A DNA stretch of 64,000 nt from Ochotona curzoniae (lineage: Eukaryota; Chordata; Mammalia; Lagomorpha; Ochotonidae): contig NW_024466599.1 in the NCBI RefSeq assembly GCF_017591425.1, positions 76,922,501 to 76,986,500 on the forward strand, read 5' to 3'. Each line of letters starts with the position of its first letter. The first letter of the stretch is position 1. Below are positions 34,826-46,152 of this stretch, one piece after another. Position numbers and translations under genes: made by a program. Below the pieces are notes generated by a model. The model saw nothing but the letters and a program-made list of their open reading frames with translations. It made no database searches and was not told the origin of the DNA.

Positions 34826-37162
34826 AACAAGACTACAGATTGAAAATATCCTTAAAAGTTGTGTCTAAATTGAAATGTGCAGACTTCCTTGTTACTTTTA
34901 AACCTTTCAGCATGACAGCTACTTACACAACATTTACATTTTGCTACCTGCTATAAGTACTCTAGAGATGATTTAAATTATGCAGGAGGATATACTTAAA
35001 CGTAGTGCATATATTAAGACATTTCATATAAGAAATCCACACATCCTTGGATGTTGGATTCCATAGGAACCTTTGAAAAAACCCTCTGGAGATCATGAGT
35101 GACAAATTACAGATGTTTCTTAATTTATGACAGTTTCTATCCTGATCAGTTTCATCTTACGTTGAAAATATTCAGTGGGGAATGCACTCAACCCACCCCG
35201 CATCCACCACCATAGCACATACTCAGTGCAATAGTGATTCCCCTAGACAACCAGAGGGTCATCCAAGAGCTGTAGCTGCCGCTGCCTGGTGTCATGAGAA
35301 AGGATCACCAGTGGACCCTGGGGAAGAACCACTTTCAACATTCTCAGCAGAATTTCTACAGAATATGAATCATGTTTTACTTCGCTATAAACTTGAAACT
35401 TTGGAAGATGAACTATTGAAATTTGCAGCAACTACCTTCATGTAGCAGATTTCATGAAGCTCAGGTGCTTTTGAAGACTTTGTGCAGCCAGTCTCCTGGC
35501 TGGATTTTCACTCACTCCCACACTGGCCTCACTCAGGACGCACATCCAGGCACAATCACCACTCTCCTCATATGTCTTTACTTTTTCTCTTCCTATGAGT
35601 ACTAGCATCATTCCAGTGTCTGGTTGCTCATTTTGGCCCCATGGTAGCTAATTCATGTGTCTCACAGCCACTAGTCTTGCTCATTATGGATGCTGCCACT
35701 AGATTAAGATTTAGTCAAGCTCAAGGCAAATCTCCCAATGCACATCACAGCTTGAGCCTTTGTCCTCCTTGCAATGCCAAATGTGGTTTAAATATCTTAG
35801 TATCAAGTCCCACCATTCTACCCTATCCTTCTAGTCTGATGTAAATCTGCTCTCCAAGACACACTTGCTAATCAAATAAAAGTGCTTTTTTTTATTGCTG
35901 TTTTCTGTCCTTCCTAAATAATCCATTTATTATGGCTTTTCGTTGCAGCTTCTTCTGGTGATTTCAGCAACCAATTTCTCCTTGTTCTGAACAAACTGGT
36001 TCTCACTGATCATTTTTTGCATTACTTTACCCTGCTATTATTTGTGTCCACATATTCCTAGGAGGTTAATACCACATTTTTCTAATATTGTTATACAGAA
36101 TGTTAAGCAATTGCAGTGAATGTTCACAAAGGCACTTGCTAAATAAAGCAAGTGAATCAGAAGATGGCTGGTTTCTTGTTTAATTATTTCTAAGTCCCAT
36201 CATTGTGTTTGCTACTCTTTCTGACTGCTCAATCCTTGATCGTGTGCATGAGTAAGGCTAGAGAAATTCCAAGGTTACAACTTTTGTGAGTGTAGCTTTG
36301 AGCTCAGTTATTGAGTTCTGAGATCTAATTCTTAGAAGTAATAGTCTCTGCCTTATCCCAGTGTTATGTCAGCCTCCAGAAACTGTTCTTTGTTCCAACT
36401 GGACATGCAGAACTTGCTCATTTGATGAGCTTCAAAACCCCTATCAACAGAGATTACAGTAACTTATGTGTGATAGCACAGACATCGTCTGACTATTCTT
36501 TATAAAATGAAAGCATATGATCAGAAAGGAGAGCCATTACACAAGAATTATACTCTAGGCTGCATGCTAAATCTAAAATCAAATTACAGCTTAATCGACT
36601 ATTTCCTAGTAATTGCAGTGTTTTAGAAAGGGATGACACAATTATTTAGGCAGAGTGATGTAGAGGATTGATAAGGTCAATATATAATTTGAGGATAGAA
36701 ATACAAGGAAAAAGCTGTCTTCTTTTCTTGGCTTACCAGTGATAAAAGTAGCAGTAATGTTTGGACATAATGACCTTCTTGTTGCCCCTTGTGGGGCTAC
36801 GAAGAATCATTATTTCTTCCTGAAATTTTGAAGCATATTTCTGACTTATTCCATGTAATTGACTACCAATATACACCTGGTCCAAAGTAAGGGACACTAA
36901 ATTTTGGTTCATAGAATAGTCTAGACCTATGCTGACTGATACAGGTGGCAGTAGCCACATAGGGGCTAGAAAGCCTTTGAAAGATATTTCTTCCAAATTG
37001 AGTCCCTCTGTATGCACAAAATGCACACTGGATTTATAAGTCACCGAATAAAAATTATATTAAGTGCTTAATAACCTCTATGATATCATCATTGAAATTA
37101 TTAAATTTGTGATATATTGGTTTACTCATCTACATTGTTAATTATTTTCCCGTTTCATTTAA
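34826..37162. other. Unique sequence, no gene seen
   Basis: 2.3 kb without a secure repeat call. 36928-36970 (TGACTGATACAGGTGGCAGT) faintly resembles an hAT-type short DNA transposon. The frame at 35182-35445 (87 codons) has no recognised domain or splice context. Confidence 0.4.
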
Positions 37163-37484
37163 TTTTTTTAAGATTTATTTATTTATTGGAAAGTCAGATA
37201 TACAGAGAGGAGAGACAGAGAGGAAGTTCTTCCTTCGGATGGTTCACTCCCCAAGTGAGCACAATGGCCGGTGCTATGCCAATCCGAAGCCAGGATCCAG
37301 GAACTTCTGGGTATCCCACGCGGGTACAGGGTCCCAAAGCTTTGGGCTGTCCTTGACTGCTTTCCCAGGCCACAGGCAGGGAGCTGGATGGGAAGTGGAG
37401 CTGCTGGGATTAGAACCTGCGCCCATATGGGCTCTGGCGCATTCAAGGTGAGGACTTGAGTCACTAGGCCACTGTGTCGGGGCC
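37163..37484 (-). mobile_element. C-type SINE, full length
   Basis: Well preserved. Head complement ACTAGGCCACTGTGTCGGGG near 37463, tail AAGATTTATTTATTTATTGG. A loose duplication (CCGTTTCATTTAA / TCGTTTTTCTTTTTAA) flanks it. Confidence 0.92.
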
Positions 37485-37782
37485 TCGTTTTTCTTTTTAA
37501 CATTGCTCACATTGTATTTCTGTGGGGCACAGTTAGCCTAGATCATGACTCCCTTTGTTTAACAATTCCCTCACAGTTATTGAATTATGAATTGATGATA
37601 AACCCATTAGAATATCTCAAACTGAACATAAGAAAATGAGATGAAGATGTTCAGATTCAGGTCAGGTGGAACAGATGGTTTTTCTTAACTAAATCCATTA
37701 TATTCAGCTTACAATAATGTAAGCTAGATTTCCCTTAACCCTTACAATAATGTCAGCTGGATACTTTCTTTTTTCTTTTTCT

Positions 37783-38107
37783 TTTTTTTTTTTTTTTGCG
37801 GTTTATTTATTGGAAAGTCAGATATTCAGAGAGGAGGAGAGGCAGAGAGGAGGATCTTTAGTCTGCTGGTTCATTCCCCAAGTGTCTGCAATGGCCAGAG
37901 CTGTGCTGATTCAAAGCCAGGATCCAGGTTCTTCTTCCAGGTCTCCCACTCCAGTCCCAAGATTTTGGGCTGTCCTCAACTGCTTTCCCAAGCCACAAGC
38001 AGGGATCTGGATGGGAAGCAGGGATGCCAGGATTAGAACTGGCACACACATGGGCTCCTGGTGCATTCAAGGTAAGGAATTTAGAAATTAGGTTATCGTG
38101 CTAGGCC
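37783..38107 (-). mobile_element. C-type SINE, full length
   Basis: Begins after a T17 run. Body moderately diverged, head complement ends GTGCTAGGCC at 38107. It is the first of three SINEs packed into one kilobase. Confidence 0.88.
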
Positions 38108-38765
38108 CTCTTTTTCTTTCTTTCTCTCTTTTTAAAACACATATTGGGCCCGGTGCAATAGCGTGGTGGTTAAAGTCCTTGCCTTGCACTTGATGGGATT
38201 CCATATGGTCGCCAGTTCTAATCCTGGCAACCCTATTCCTACCCAGCTCCCTGCTTGTGGCCTGGGGAAGCAGTTAAGGATGGCCTAAACCTTGGGACCC
38301 TGCACCCCCGTGGCAGACCTGGAAGAACTCCTGGCTCCTGGCTTTGGATTGGTTCAGCTCCCAGCCATTGCAGTCACTTGGGGAGTGAACCATCAGAAGG
38401 AAGAACTTCCTCTCTTTCTCTCTCCCTCTCTGTATATCCACCTTTCCAATAAAAATAAATAAATCTTAAAAAAAAACACACATATTGGAAAGGGACATTT
38501 ACAGAGAGAAGGAGAGCAAATCTTCCATCTGATGGTTGACCTCCTACCAAATGGCCACGTGCTTAGAACTGAGCCCATCTGAAGCCAAGAGCTGGGAGCT
38601 TCTGGGTCTCTCCTACAGATGAAAGGTCCCAAGACTTTGTGTCATCCTCTATTGCTTTCCCGGGTTACAAGCAGAGAGCTGAATGGGAAGTGGGTCAGAC
38701 AGGACTCAAATAGGCATCCGTGTGGGATCCCAGGTGCTCAAATGAACCATCCTGCTGGGCCCATC
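38108..38765 (-). mobile_element. Old C-type SINE split by another SINE
   Basis: The two parts, 38108-38147 (tail region) and 38479-38765 (body and head), read as one minus-strand element once the intervening plus-strand SINE is removed. The tail is a CTTTCTTTCTCTCTTTTTAAAA mix (first 20 bases), and the head complement ends CTGCTGGGCC near 38761. Confidence 0.75.
38148..38478 (+). mobile_element. C-type SINE nested in older SINE, with target-site duplication
   Basis: The 10-base duplication CACATATTGG lies at 38138-38147 and again at 38479-38488. The duplicated word itself belongs to the older host SINE (its ..TATTGGAAAG tail), which shows the order of insertion. Confidence 0.92.
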
Positions 38766-41379
38766 AGGTAGCTGCATTCATAAGAACATGAGAATGGTGA
38801 GGAATGAATTAGAATCATATTTCAAATGGCAAAATTGGATCCTAAACTAAAAAATTTTTGCACATGTATTTTTGTGCTTAGTTCATTGGCAGTAGGACTG
38901 AATTTTAGCTATCATAATTGTATAATATTATATCAAGATTCTTTAGAGAAATAGCCAACATCAAAGAATCCTTTGAAGATATTAAGCTTCTCTTTTTAAA
39001 TGTGTTTCTCACTGTTCTGGTATGAAAGGTCTGTCTGTGGACATCTTGGGGGATGGTCAGCAGGTCGTTTAGCACACATCTGTACCAGCAATCCAGCATC
39101 CCTCAGCCTTTGGATTCATTTGTCACCTGTGTCATCCTTGTACAAATCAACCCAGCTCACACAGCTACTCTGATCTCCTGCAGAGGTATCTAGAGACTGT
39201 GTTTAATGTCCTCATATAAATAAATTTGATCTGTTCCATTTTTTTCTTCCCCGTCATTATCCCATATGCTTCCATCCATTCTCACAGTATCTGGACTTAG
39301 AACTATGAAATGCAAATTTGCTGTCATTCTTTTGGTGTATAGCATGCCTTCGCATGGGATGTATTTTATGTAACATCCATAGAGGAAAGAAGTAAACAGA
39401 GCCATGGATGTAACTTCTGACAAGTACCATCACTGTCTTGCAAAGTGGTTATCTAAGAAAAGCCATTGGAATGTTCTCAGTGAAACAGGTGAATTTGCTA
39501 GAAGGGCAGAAAAGCTGCTTCTCCAGACACAAAAATCTCAGAAAAACCTAGAGGTTCTAATCACGGAGTCTAATGACATGTAACATAACACTAAGGTGCT
39601 CTCATCTATAAAGCTAAAAACTTTTGAATACTACTTAGTTAAGTAAATCATTAGCCAACAATTGAAATACAGGCATGACTTATAAAACAATTCTAGACAT
39701 CTTTTTATATATGTGTTTACATGTGTGAGTGGATATGAGATAATAATTTGTTAGGATAATTATTATCCCTCGGCAGTAGGGACATAAAAGTTCCTGTCCA
39801 TTGAAAGTTTGGTGGTCTAGTTTTCCCGTTGCCTCGAAGTGGTGTTTTCAGAAAATAAAAGCCATTCTTGGACTTTGTTTTTGCAAAGAAGATGTCAAAA
39901 AACAACTTCAGCTACTGGAGACCAGCTCTGGCTGGCTCAGAGCTTGCAAAGGATGCGTGGATCGGTGAGACAATAAGAAGAGGAGATAAGAAGGAGAGGC
40001 AGAGGTGGCATGGACCACTATGTCATGATGCTCATAATGGACAACTCAGAAAAGTTGCCTTCTTTATTTATACATAAATCATCACAAGCTTTTGCACAAC
40101 ATCCAATTATTTCATTTTTACTTCACTACAAAAGAATGATAACAAAATCAATCCTAAAAAACATTGTTCTTTTACTTCAGAGAAAATATTTTCAGCAAGC
40201 TATTACTGATTCAAACCTGCAGCGACCTGGCTGAAGCTAGAAACTCCACAGTTGACAGCACATGCAGTTACGTAATGACAAGTGGTTTACTTATATTCAA
40301 AATCAATTTTCACTAAACACAAATTAAATAATATTGCTCAAAATATCAAGAGTACAGAGTTAAAAGAAAAGATCATAAATGAATTTATAAAGACATATAA
40401 CATAGATTTTTATTAAATCTTACAATAGACCATTCATTAATAACCACCACCATTACCTAGTATTGATTAAATGTTTTTTTGTGTTTTTGTTAAAGGCGGT
40501 GAAAGGGATCAGGGCAACTCACCCAATCTACAAACAGAGGGCCTTTGCAAGAAACTTCCTTTTATCTTTATAAACTGTTTTCTGTCCCTAAATATGAGTG
40601 TCAATAAAGGGAGAGGTTTTTGTAAACTGTTTTCTTTCCCTGAACGTGTGTCCCAATATAAGGTAGAAATGTTAAGCCATTTTTCTTGGGGGAGGGGGGT
40701 TCACATTTGTTTCCCTTTAGAAGATGCCCCATATACTTTCTGCTTTCTTAGTGAGAAACCAAGATGCGTCATATCATGTATTGTAACCATTCGAGGTGCA
40801 GGGTAAATGATTATACCTCCATGATTTCCATCTGTTCCAAGATATTATCAAGCCATTGCTTAAGGAAAGCATTACTTATATTAGGGCAAACTTCAGGACA
40901 AAGGTGAGAACATAACAGGATGTTTGGAGACATTGTGGGCTCAATTGTACTATTGTGTGCTTTTAGCTGTGTGTCATTCCCTTACGTCGCTAAAGATGTT
41001 TTTATCATAACATGATTGATCAGTTTGAGGTGTTATACCAGCTACAGGAATCATTTCACATTTGCAGAAAAACAACAATACCCTCAGGAAAATTTTATTA
41101 AACATCAGAGAGGTGATTGAGTGTCTATAGAATGGGGTGAGGCAGCAATGAGGTGAACAGAGGCATTCTGCTGGGCCTTGCCATACAGACAGAAAGTCCT
41201 AGAAGTCCTGCTCTCCGAGAAGCAGTGCTCATCACACACCCATGCCATCTGACCCAACTGCATGATTTCCCGCACTCAGCTATGAAGAAAATCAGTTTAG
41301 GGTGATTGTATTGAGTAATTTTCTGTGGCAGCCACCCCTCAAATCTTGCTTTAACTTTGAAAGCTTTCTAGAAACCATC
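38766..41379. other. Unique AT-rich sequence, no gene seen
   Basis: 2.6 kb with no repeat family recognised except an imperfect duplication at 40563-40664. The longest frame (40471-40806) spans that duplication and shows no domain. Confidence 0.45.
40563..40664 (+). repeat. Imperfect 52-bp tandem duplication
   Basis: TAAACTGTTTTCTGTCCCT at 40571 is followed 52 bases later by TAAACTGTTTTCTTTCCCT at 40623, and the following AATATGAGTGTCAATAAAGG matches GAACGTGTGTCCCAATATAAGG loosely. The copies differ by substitutions and small indels, so it is not recent. Confidence 0.75.
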
Positions 41380-41827
41380 TGTTCCGGTTTGGGGTGTGAT
41401 TTGAGTGTGGCCCTAAAAGATTCATGCGCTGGAAGCATGGTCACAAGGAGTCCATGACAGTAGTTGGTGGTGCATTGAAAAACTGGGGTCCAGCACAAGG
41501 TGATTATGTAACTGGAGGTGCCATCCTCAAAGAGGCTAATTTAGTGGAACCCCGATCATGACTCTCAACAATGAGGTCTAAAGAGAGTGACTTCATTGCT
41601 GAATCTCTCAGCACCTGATCTCTCGTTGCATTACCCTGTGGTCCCTAGTGCATGTGCTTCCACCATTGTCATGTGATCTGCCAGGACAGCTCTACCTGAG
41701 GCCAAAGAGATGGCAGTGCCTGGCTATGGACTTCAAACTTACAAACTGTGAGCTAAAGATATCTCTTACACTCATAAAGCACTCAGTCTCGATATGTTGC
41801 TGTAGCAATGAAAACCAGATTATCACA
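41380..41827 (+). mobile_element. Solitary MaLR-like LTR
   Basis: About 448 bp. It begins TGTTCCGGTTTGGGG (like TGATATGGTTTGG of MST/THE1-type LTRs) and ends CAGTCTCGATATGTTGCTGT and then AACCAGATTATCACA (like ..CAGTCTCGGGTATGT..GACTAATACA). The overall length fits the class. No internal sequence adjoins it. CpGs are decayed. Confidence 0.65.
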
Positions 41828-42227
41828 CCATCATTCAACTGTATTAAAAGCTATTTGGCTCATGAAAAGTCTGTCAGAAGCCAAGGCAAAGTATTTAATG
41901 CCATTTGATTTGATTGTGGAATTCTTCCCTACCATGTGTTACTCACTGTTGCCCATTTAGAACTCTAAGGAAGGTGTTTTCTGCTCTATCTAGCAGTGAA
42001 TTTATTCCACTGAGAGCTGACATTCTCCCAGCATCCAAACAGAAGCATACAGATTCAGAAATTGCTGAGAAATAATATTTAGCAATGCCAAAATTAAGCT
42101 CTTCTGCCATCACAGAATTCTATTTTTTCCCTGGATGTCTAAGAGCCAAATGCATCTTAGCAGCCTAGATTGTTAAGCAGCTCAATCTTTCCTTTCTTTT
42201 CTATTTCTCTTGTTGTTGTTGCTGCTG
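41828..42227. other. Unassigned sequence
   Basis: No gene recognised. Ends in a short GTTGTTGTTGCTGCTGATGC run at 42212. Confidence 0.35.
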
Positions 42228-42512
42228 ATGCTGATCTTTTTATTTGGAAGCCAGAGTTACAGAGAGAGGGAGAGATAGGTGAAAAGGGCTTCCATTCCCT
42301 GGTTCACTCCCAGACAGCTACAACAACCCGACTCTGGCCAGGCTGAAGTTGGGAACTCCATCTGGGTCACTTCTGGCAGTCTCCTGCTTTTCTCAGGCCA
42401 CTAGCAGGAGACTGGGTCAGAAGTGGAGCAGCTGGGACATGAGCCTGCACTCACGTGTGATGCTGGTATTGCAGGCAGCAGCTGTATCTTCTGTGCCACA
42501 ATACTGGCTCAA
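42228..42512 (-). mobile_element. Ancient C-type SINE
   Basis: The old-class head complement TCTGTGCCACAATACTGGCT is at 42490-42509. The body shares the ACTTCTGGCAG..CTGCTTTTCTCAGG order. The same head type occurs at 5436-5696. Confidence 0.72.
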
Positions 42513-43067
42513 GTAGCTTGTTGTATAAAAGGTTGTGCAAGCCACTTACTTATGATCAAGGAATAATTTCAAGCATCTACCCTAAGCATAGCATACTACT
42601 CTGCTAAGAGCTGCAAGAACTCACAGATCTTTCTTGGCAAATTAAACATTAATCTGGTTTCTGTTTTATAAAATCAAACACTGCAAAAAAGCACTAGTTT
42701 CAGCCCTACCAATCAATCTAACAATATGCACTGATACCTTAAAATCCTTTCACCTTTAGGAAAAAAAAAGTTAAAAAAGGAAAACCTATACGGGAAGAAT
42801 ATGCTTTAAAGAGTTATTATAGTACAACATTATAATATGTTATAATGCATCTAAAGGAAGAAGATACAATTCATTCTAGGATGCATAATAAATTGTTCCC
42901 ATTTATTGTGCAAATGAATTGATAAAACGCACATCTAAGGTAACCAAGATTTGAGACTCACTGAATGTATCTTAAGAGCTACTGAGAAATGGACAAAAAA
43001 AGTAAGAAACAGGAAAATGACATGTGGATAAATTAGATTAGCAAAAGGGTAGATATTATAACTTAGC
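42513..43067. other. Unassigned AT-rich sequence
   Basis: No gene. Contains a TATAATATGTTATAATGC pair (42832-42849) that is a short near-palindrome. Confidence 0.35.
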
Positions 43068-43199
43068 AAGTATAAGGTTTCTTTTTAGGAATGGGTTGTT
43101 CATTGGTGTAGTCTTCTGTTGTCATTTTACTGGGATGTTCTTCCCATTTGCCTTTGGTTTTGGTAGAAGCTATTCCTCTTCTCGGCAAGAGAACATCTT

Positions 43200-43540
43200 T
43201 TTTTTTTAAGATTTATTTATTTATTTATTGGAAAGTTAGATATACAGAGAGGAGGAGAAACAGAGAGGAAGACCTTCTGTCCAATGATTCACTCCCCAAG
43301 TGAGCACAACGGCCGATGCTATGCCGATCCAAAGCCAGGAGCCAGGGATTTCCTCTGGGTCCCCACATGGGTGCAGGGTCCAATGGCTTTGGGCCATCCT
43401 CAACTGCTTTCCCAGGCCACAGGCAGGGAGCTGGATGGGAAGTGGAGCTGTCGAGATTAGAACCTGCACCCATATGGGATCCTGGATCCTGGGCACGTTC
43501 AATACGAGGACTTTAGTCACTAGGCCACTGTGCCGGGCCC
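43200..43540 (-). mobile_element. C-type SINE inside inverted L1, with target-site duplication
   Basis: The 13-base duplication AAGAGAACATCTT is at 43187-43199 and 43541-43553. The duplicated word is part of L1 ORF1 (minus strand), so the SINE came after the L1. The element is full length, with intermediate-class head ACTAGGCCACTGTGCCGGGC on this strand. Confidence 0.94.
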
Positions 43541-43541
43541 A

Positions 43542-44312
43542 AGAGAACATCTTGAAGTATCACTTGTAGGGCAGGTTTGAAAGAGGCAAATTCTTTGAAC
43601 TTTTCTTTACTGTGGAAGAATTTTATTTCATTTTTAAAGACAAAAGGAAAGCTTTGCTGGATATGTTATCCTAGGCTGACAATTTTTTTTTTTCTTTTAG
43701 ATTCTGAAATATATAGCTCCATTCTCTTCTTGCCTGTAGAGTTCCCGGTGAGAGATCTCCTGTGAGTTTAATTGGCATTCCTTTATATGTCAATTGATTT
43801 TTTTCATGTACACATTTAAGGATCTGTTCATTATGTTCAATTGAAGAGAGCTTGATGATCCTGTTTTTTGGTGAGGATCGCTTTTGATCAAGCCTGTTGG
43901 GAGTTCTGTGCCCTTCCTGGATCTTGTTTTGCAATTCTTTCTCCAGATTAGGGAAATTTTCCTTGATTATTTCATTAAATATATTTGCCTACTCAGTTTC
44001 TCTTTCTGCACCTTCTGGGACTCCCATAACTCTTAAATTTGGTCTCTTACTAGTGTCTTTCAATTCTTGAATACTTTTTTTGGCCAGATGACAGGAGATA
44101 TCTTCCAATTCTGACATTCTTTCTTCTGCTTCCTTCATTCTATTTTGGAGACTCTCTATTGCACTTTTAGTTTGCTCTGCTGTGTTCTTAATTTCTGATA
44201 TATCAGCCTTGATTTGCTTTATTGCTTCCTTAAATTCTTTGAACTCTTGTATGTGCTTCTGATTTATTATCAGAAGCTTTAAAATAAGTTTTATGAATAT
44301 TGTGTACCCCAT
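43542..44312 (-). pseudogene. L1 ORF1 remnant (RNA-binding chaperone)
   Basis: On the minus strand, 44312 to 43989 encodes a heptad-rich coiled coil with IQEFKEFKEAIKQIKADIS, then LQNRMKEAEERMSELED, followed by KRPNLRVMGVPEG, the usual start of the ORF1p RNA-recognition domain. After a frame break the C-terminal domain continues at 43934-43671 (KGMPIKLTGDLSPGTLQARR, the conserved basic motif, then REWSYIFQNLKEK). The intact protein of this family is a trimeric nucleic-acid chaperone that coats L1 RNA. Here stops and frameshifts, an N-terminal truncation and the SINE at 43200-43540 make it non-functional. Confidence 0.88.
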
Positions 44313-44332
44313 TTTCTCAACCCATTCCTAAA

Positions 44333-44492
44333 ATGACAGGACCAAAGTACCATCCATACATATTAATCCTGAATGTAAATGGCTTAAGCTCTATCATATG
44401 GCATAGATTAGTCGACTGGATTTAAAAACAAAACCCATCTATTTATTGTCTAGAAGAGACACACTTTACCAACAAAAATCAGCGGAAACTAT
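44333..44492 (+). pseudogene. L1 ORF2 N-terminal stub (endonuclease start)
   Basis: From ATG at 44333 the translation begins M-T-G-P-K-Y-H-P-Y-I and continues through ILNVNGLSS and later SIYCLEETHFTNKN. This is the beginning of the L1 apurinic-type endonuclease domain. It contains one in-frame stop near residue 31. The sequence then leaves ORF2 at about 44470 and continues as L1 3' UTR, so the catalytic endonuclease, reverse transcriptase and zinc-knuckle parts are all missing. Confidence 0.8.
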
Positions 44493-44645
44493 ATCACATG
44501 GGTTTTGTTGTTTTCCGTTAGTTTCATCTCTTCAAAACACTTTCTTCTGATTAAATCGTTCAATGACTCATAGATCATGCAGTAGCACAATTTTCTGCAA
44601 GAAGGTTCTTGATTTTTGTTTCTTCAGCTACACATTAGTCATTGA

Positions 44646-44889
44646 GTAGCATGTTATTTAACTTCTTGGTGTTGTTAATTTCTTTTTTCTCCCTGATGTT
44701 GATTTTGTTTTGTGGCTTTCCATTTAAAGGGATGTATAGCAGTTGTGTAATGGAGACTATCATATCTAGTAACATGTGATTTAACTTCATGGCATTGTAA
44801 ATTTCTATTTTTCTTTCTATTGTTGATTTTGTATTATGACTTTTCATTTAAGGGGATGTACAGTAGCTGTGAAATGGAGACTAACATCC
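44646..44889 (+). repeat. 122-bp tandem duplication within the L1 3' UTR
   Basis: AGTAGCATGTTATTTAACTTC at 44646 (first 20 bases) recurs as AGTAACATGTGATTTAACTT at 44768. Both are followed by TGTTGATTTTGT, then a TTTCATTTAA(A/G)GGGATG word, then AATGGAGACTA. The 3' UTRs at 14.6 kb and 56.6 kb each carry one unit, so the doubling is particular to this copy or its sublineage. Confidence 0.8.
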
Positions 44890-45189
44890 AGATGTGAGGA
44901 TACAATGTAGTATACATTTCTACTTCCAGACAAAGATGGACTTACATTGAAACTGTTTACTATATCTTGACAATAGGATGCTGGACTCTTTGCCATTGTC
45001 CATACCACAATGATGGACATATGACTGAGTATGAAGAATTATATTTTAGTAATGATACAGAGCAACTAGATGGGGGGTAGGGTATTAGGGAGGGGATAAG
45101 GGAAATGCCAGGAGCCTATGGAAATGCATCGTAAAATGATAATAATAATAATAATAATGGTAAAAAAAGTATAAGGTTTCTGTTTAGGA

Positions 45190-45456
45190 TCATGGGAATC
45201 TTTTCAAACATGAAGTAATGCACAATATTGAGATTATAATTAATGTTCCTGAAATTTCCACTTAAAATGAGAAATTATGTATATCACATATTTTACATAA
45301 AAATCTAAATAACTGTTTTATGTTCATCAGTGCTTTGAATTGTTCATGAAAAAATAGAGCTGTACTATATGTTTATTTAGTTGCAAAATATTGAAACCCA
45401 CGTACTTAAGGCATCTTCAAGAAGTTCATGGAAGATGCTTCTTATGAAATAAATAA
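45190..45456. other. Unassigned flank of the L1
   Basis: AT-rich pre-insertion sequence. No gene. Confidence 0.35.
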
Positions 45457-45515
45457 AGGCTACTATTGTGGCTCAGTGAGTTAAGCCACTGCACGCAGTG
45501 CCAGCATACTCCAAG
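45457..45515 (+). mobile_element. Old C-type SINE, head only
   Basis: CTATTGTGGCTCAGTGAGTT, then AAGCCACTGCACGCAGTGCC, the old-class tRNA-like head, breaking off after GCATACTCC. Only about 60 bases survive. Confidence 0.65.
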
Positions 45516-46070
45516 AAAAAAGTACATAAGAGTTTCAATTTCCTTCAACCAATATATGTTTTATTTCTTTTTCCCACAGTGTCTGAAGTACTCTCATATG
45601 TTCCTCTTAAGTAACTGCTAATTTAAATAACACATTAATTCAAAAGTGTTGAGTGCAACACCGACTTAGACATCTAGAGTCTCTAGGAGTGACCAGTGGT
45701 TGATCAAACAACTCAGGCATCATTTAGCTCCCTCTGTTCTCCATACGCATGCAACAAGCTTCACTCCTTGTCTAATTATCAATGCCATTGCAAGTATGGA
45801 GTTAGTAAAATCACAGGAAAAAAATCTATTGTAATTGATTAGGGGATTAAATTCTAAAACAACAATATTGTAAAAATTGTAAAAAGCAACTATTTTTAGA
45901 TAGGAAGGGGGCGGTTGATGGTTGAAGACTGAAGGCAATTCCATGCAGCTGGAAATGAGAGAACATGACAGCTTGCTGTGGTCAATAAGAGAGTCAGATA
46001 GCGAAACGTAAGCAGATGTAACCATAGTCACCGAACACATAGGCAAAAGATCTTAAATTTACAAGACTAT
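45516..46070. other. Unassigned sequence
   Basis: No repeat family or gene recognised. Confidence 0.35.
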
Positions 46071-46152
46071 AAAGCTTAGAGTTATGGGTAAAGTTCTTAC
46101 CACTGTGTTTTAAAGCTTAGAGTTATGGGTAAAGTTCTTACCACTGTGTTTT
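46071..46152 (+). repeat. Perfect 41-bp tandem duplication
   Basis: The unit starting AAAGCTTAGAGTTATGGGTA and ending CCACTGTGTTTT is present twice without a single difference (46071-46111, 46112-46152). Perfect identity in otherwise neutral DNA implies a recent event, possibly still variable, or an assembly error. Confidence 0.97.

Larger units (their letters stand above)
43083..45166 (+). mobile_element. L1 with 5' inversion (twin priming) and ORF2 almost absent
   Basis: A perfect 15-base target-site duplication, AAGTATAAGGTTTCT, bounds the insertion (43068-43082 and 45167-45181). The left segment, about 43083-44325, carries L1 ORF1 on the minus strand. The right segment, from about 44319, is on the plus strand and starts at the ORF2 initiation region (ATG at 44333). 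It keeps only about 45-50 ORF2 codons and then passes directly into 3' UTR sequence (44470 onward), ending in an (ATA)n tail at 45138-45158. The sequence AACCCATTCCTAAA occurs at the inner edge of both segments, as expected at a twin-priming junction. A SINE later entered the inverted half. Confidence 0.88.

Noticed and set aside
36928..37060. Possible hAT-type short DNA transposon
   Set aside because: Only about 40 bases look familiar and no terminal inverted repeats or 8-bp duplication were found.
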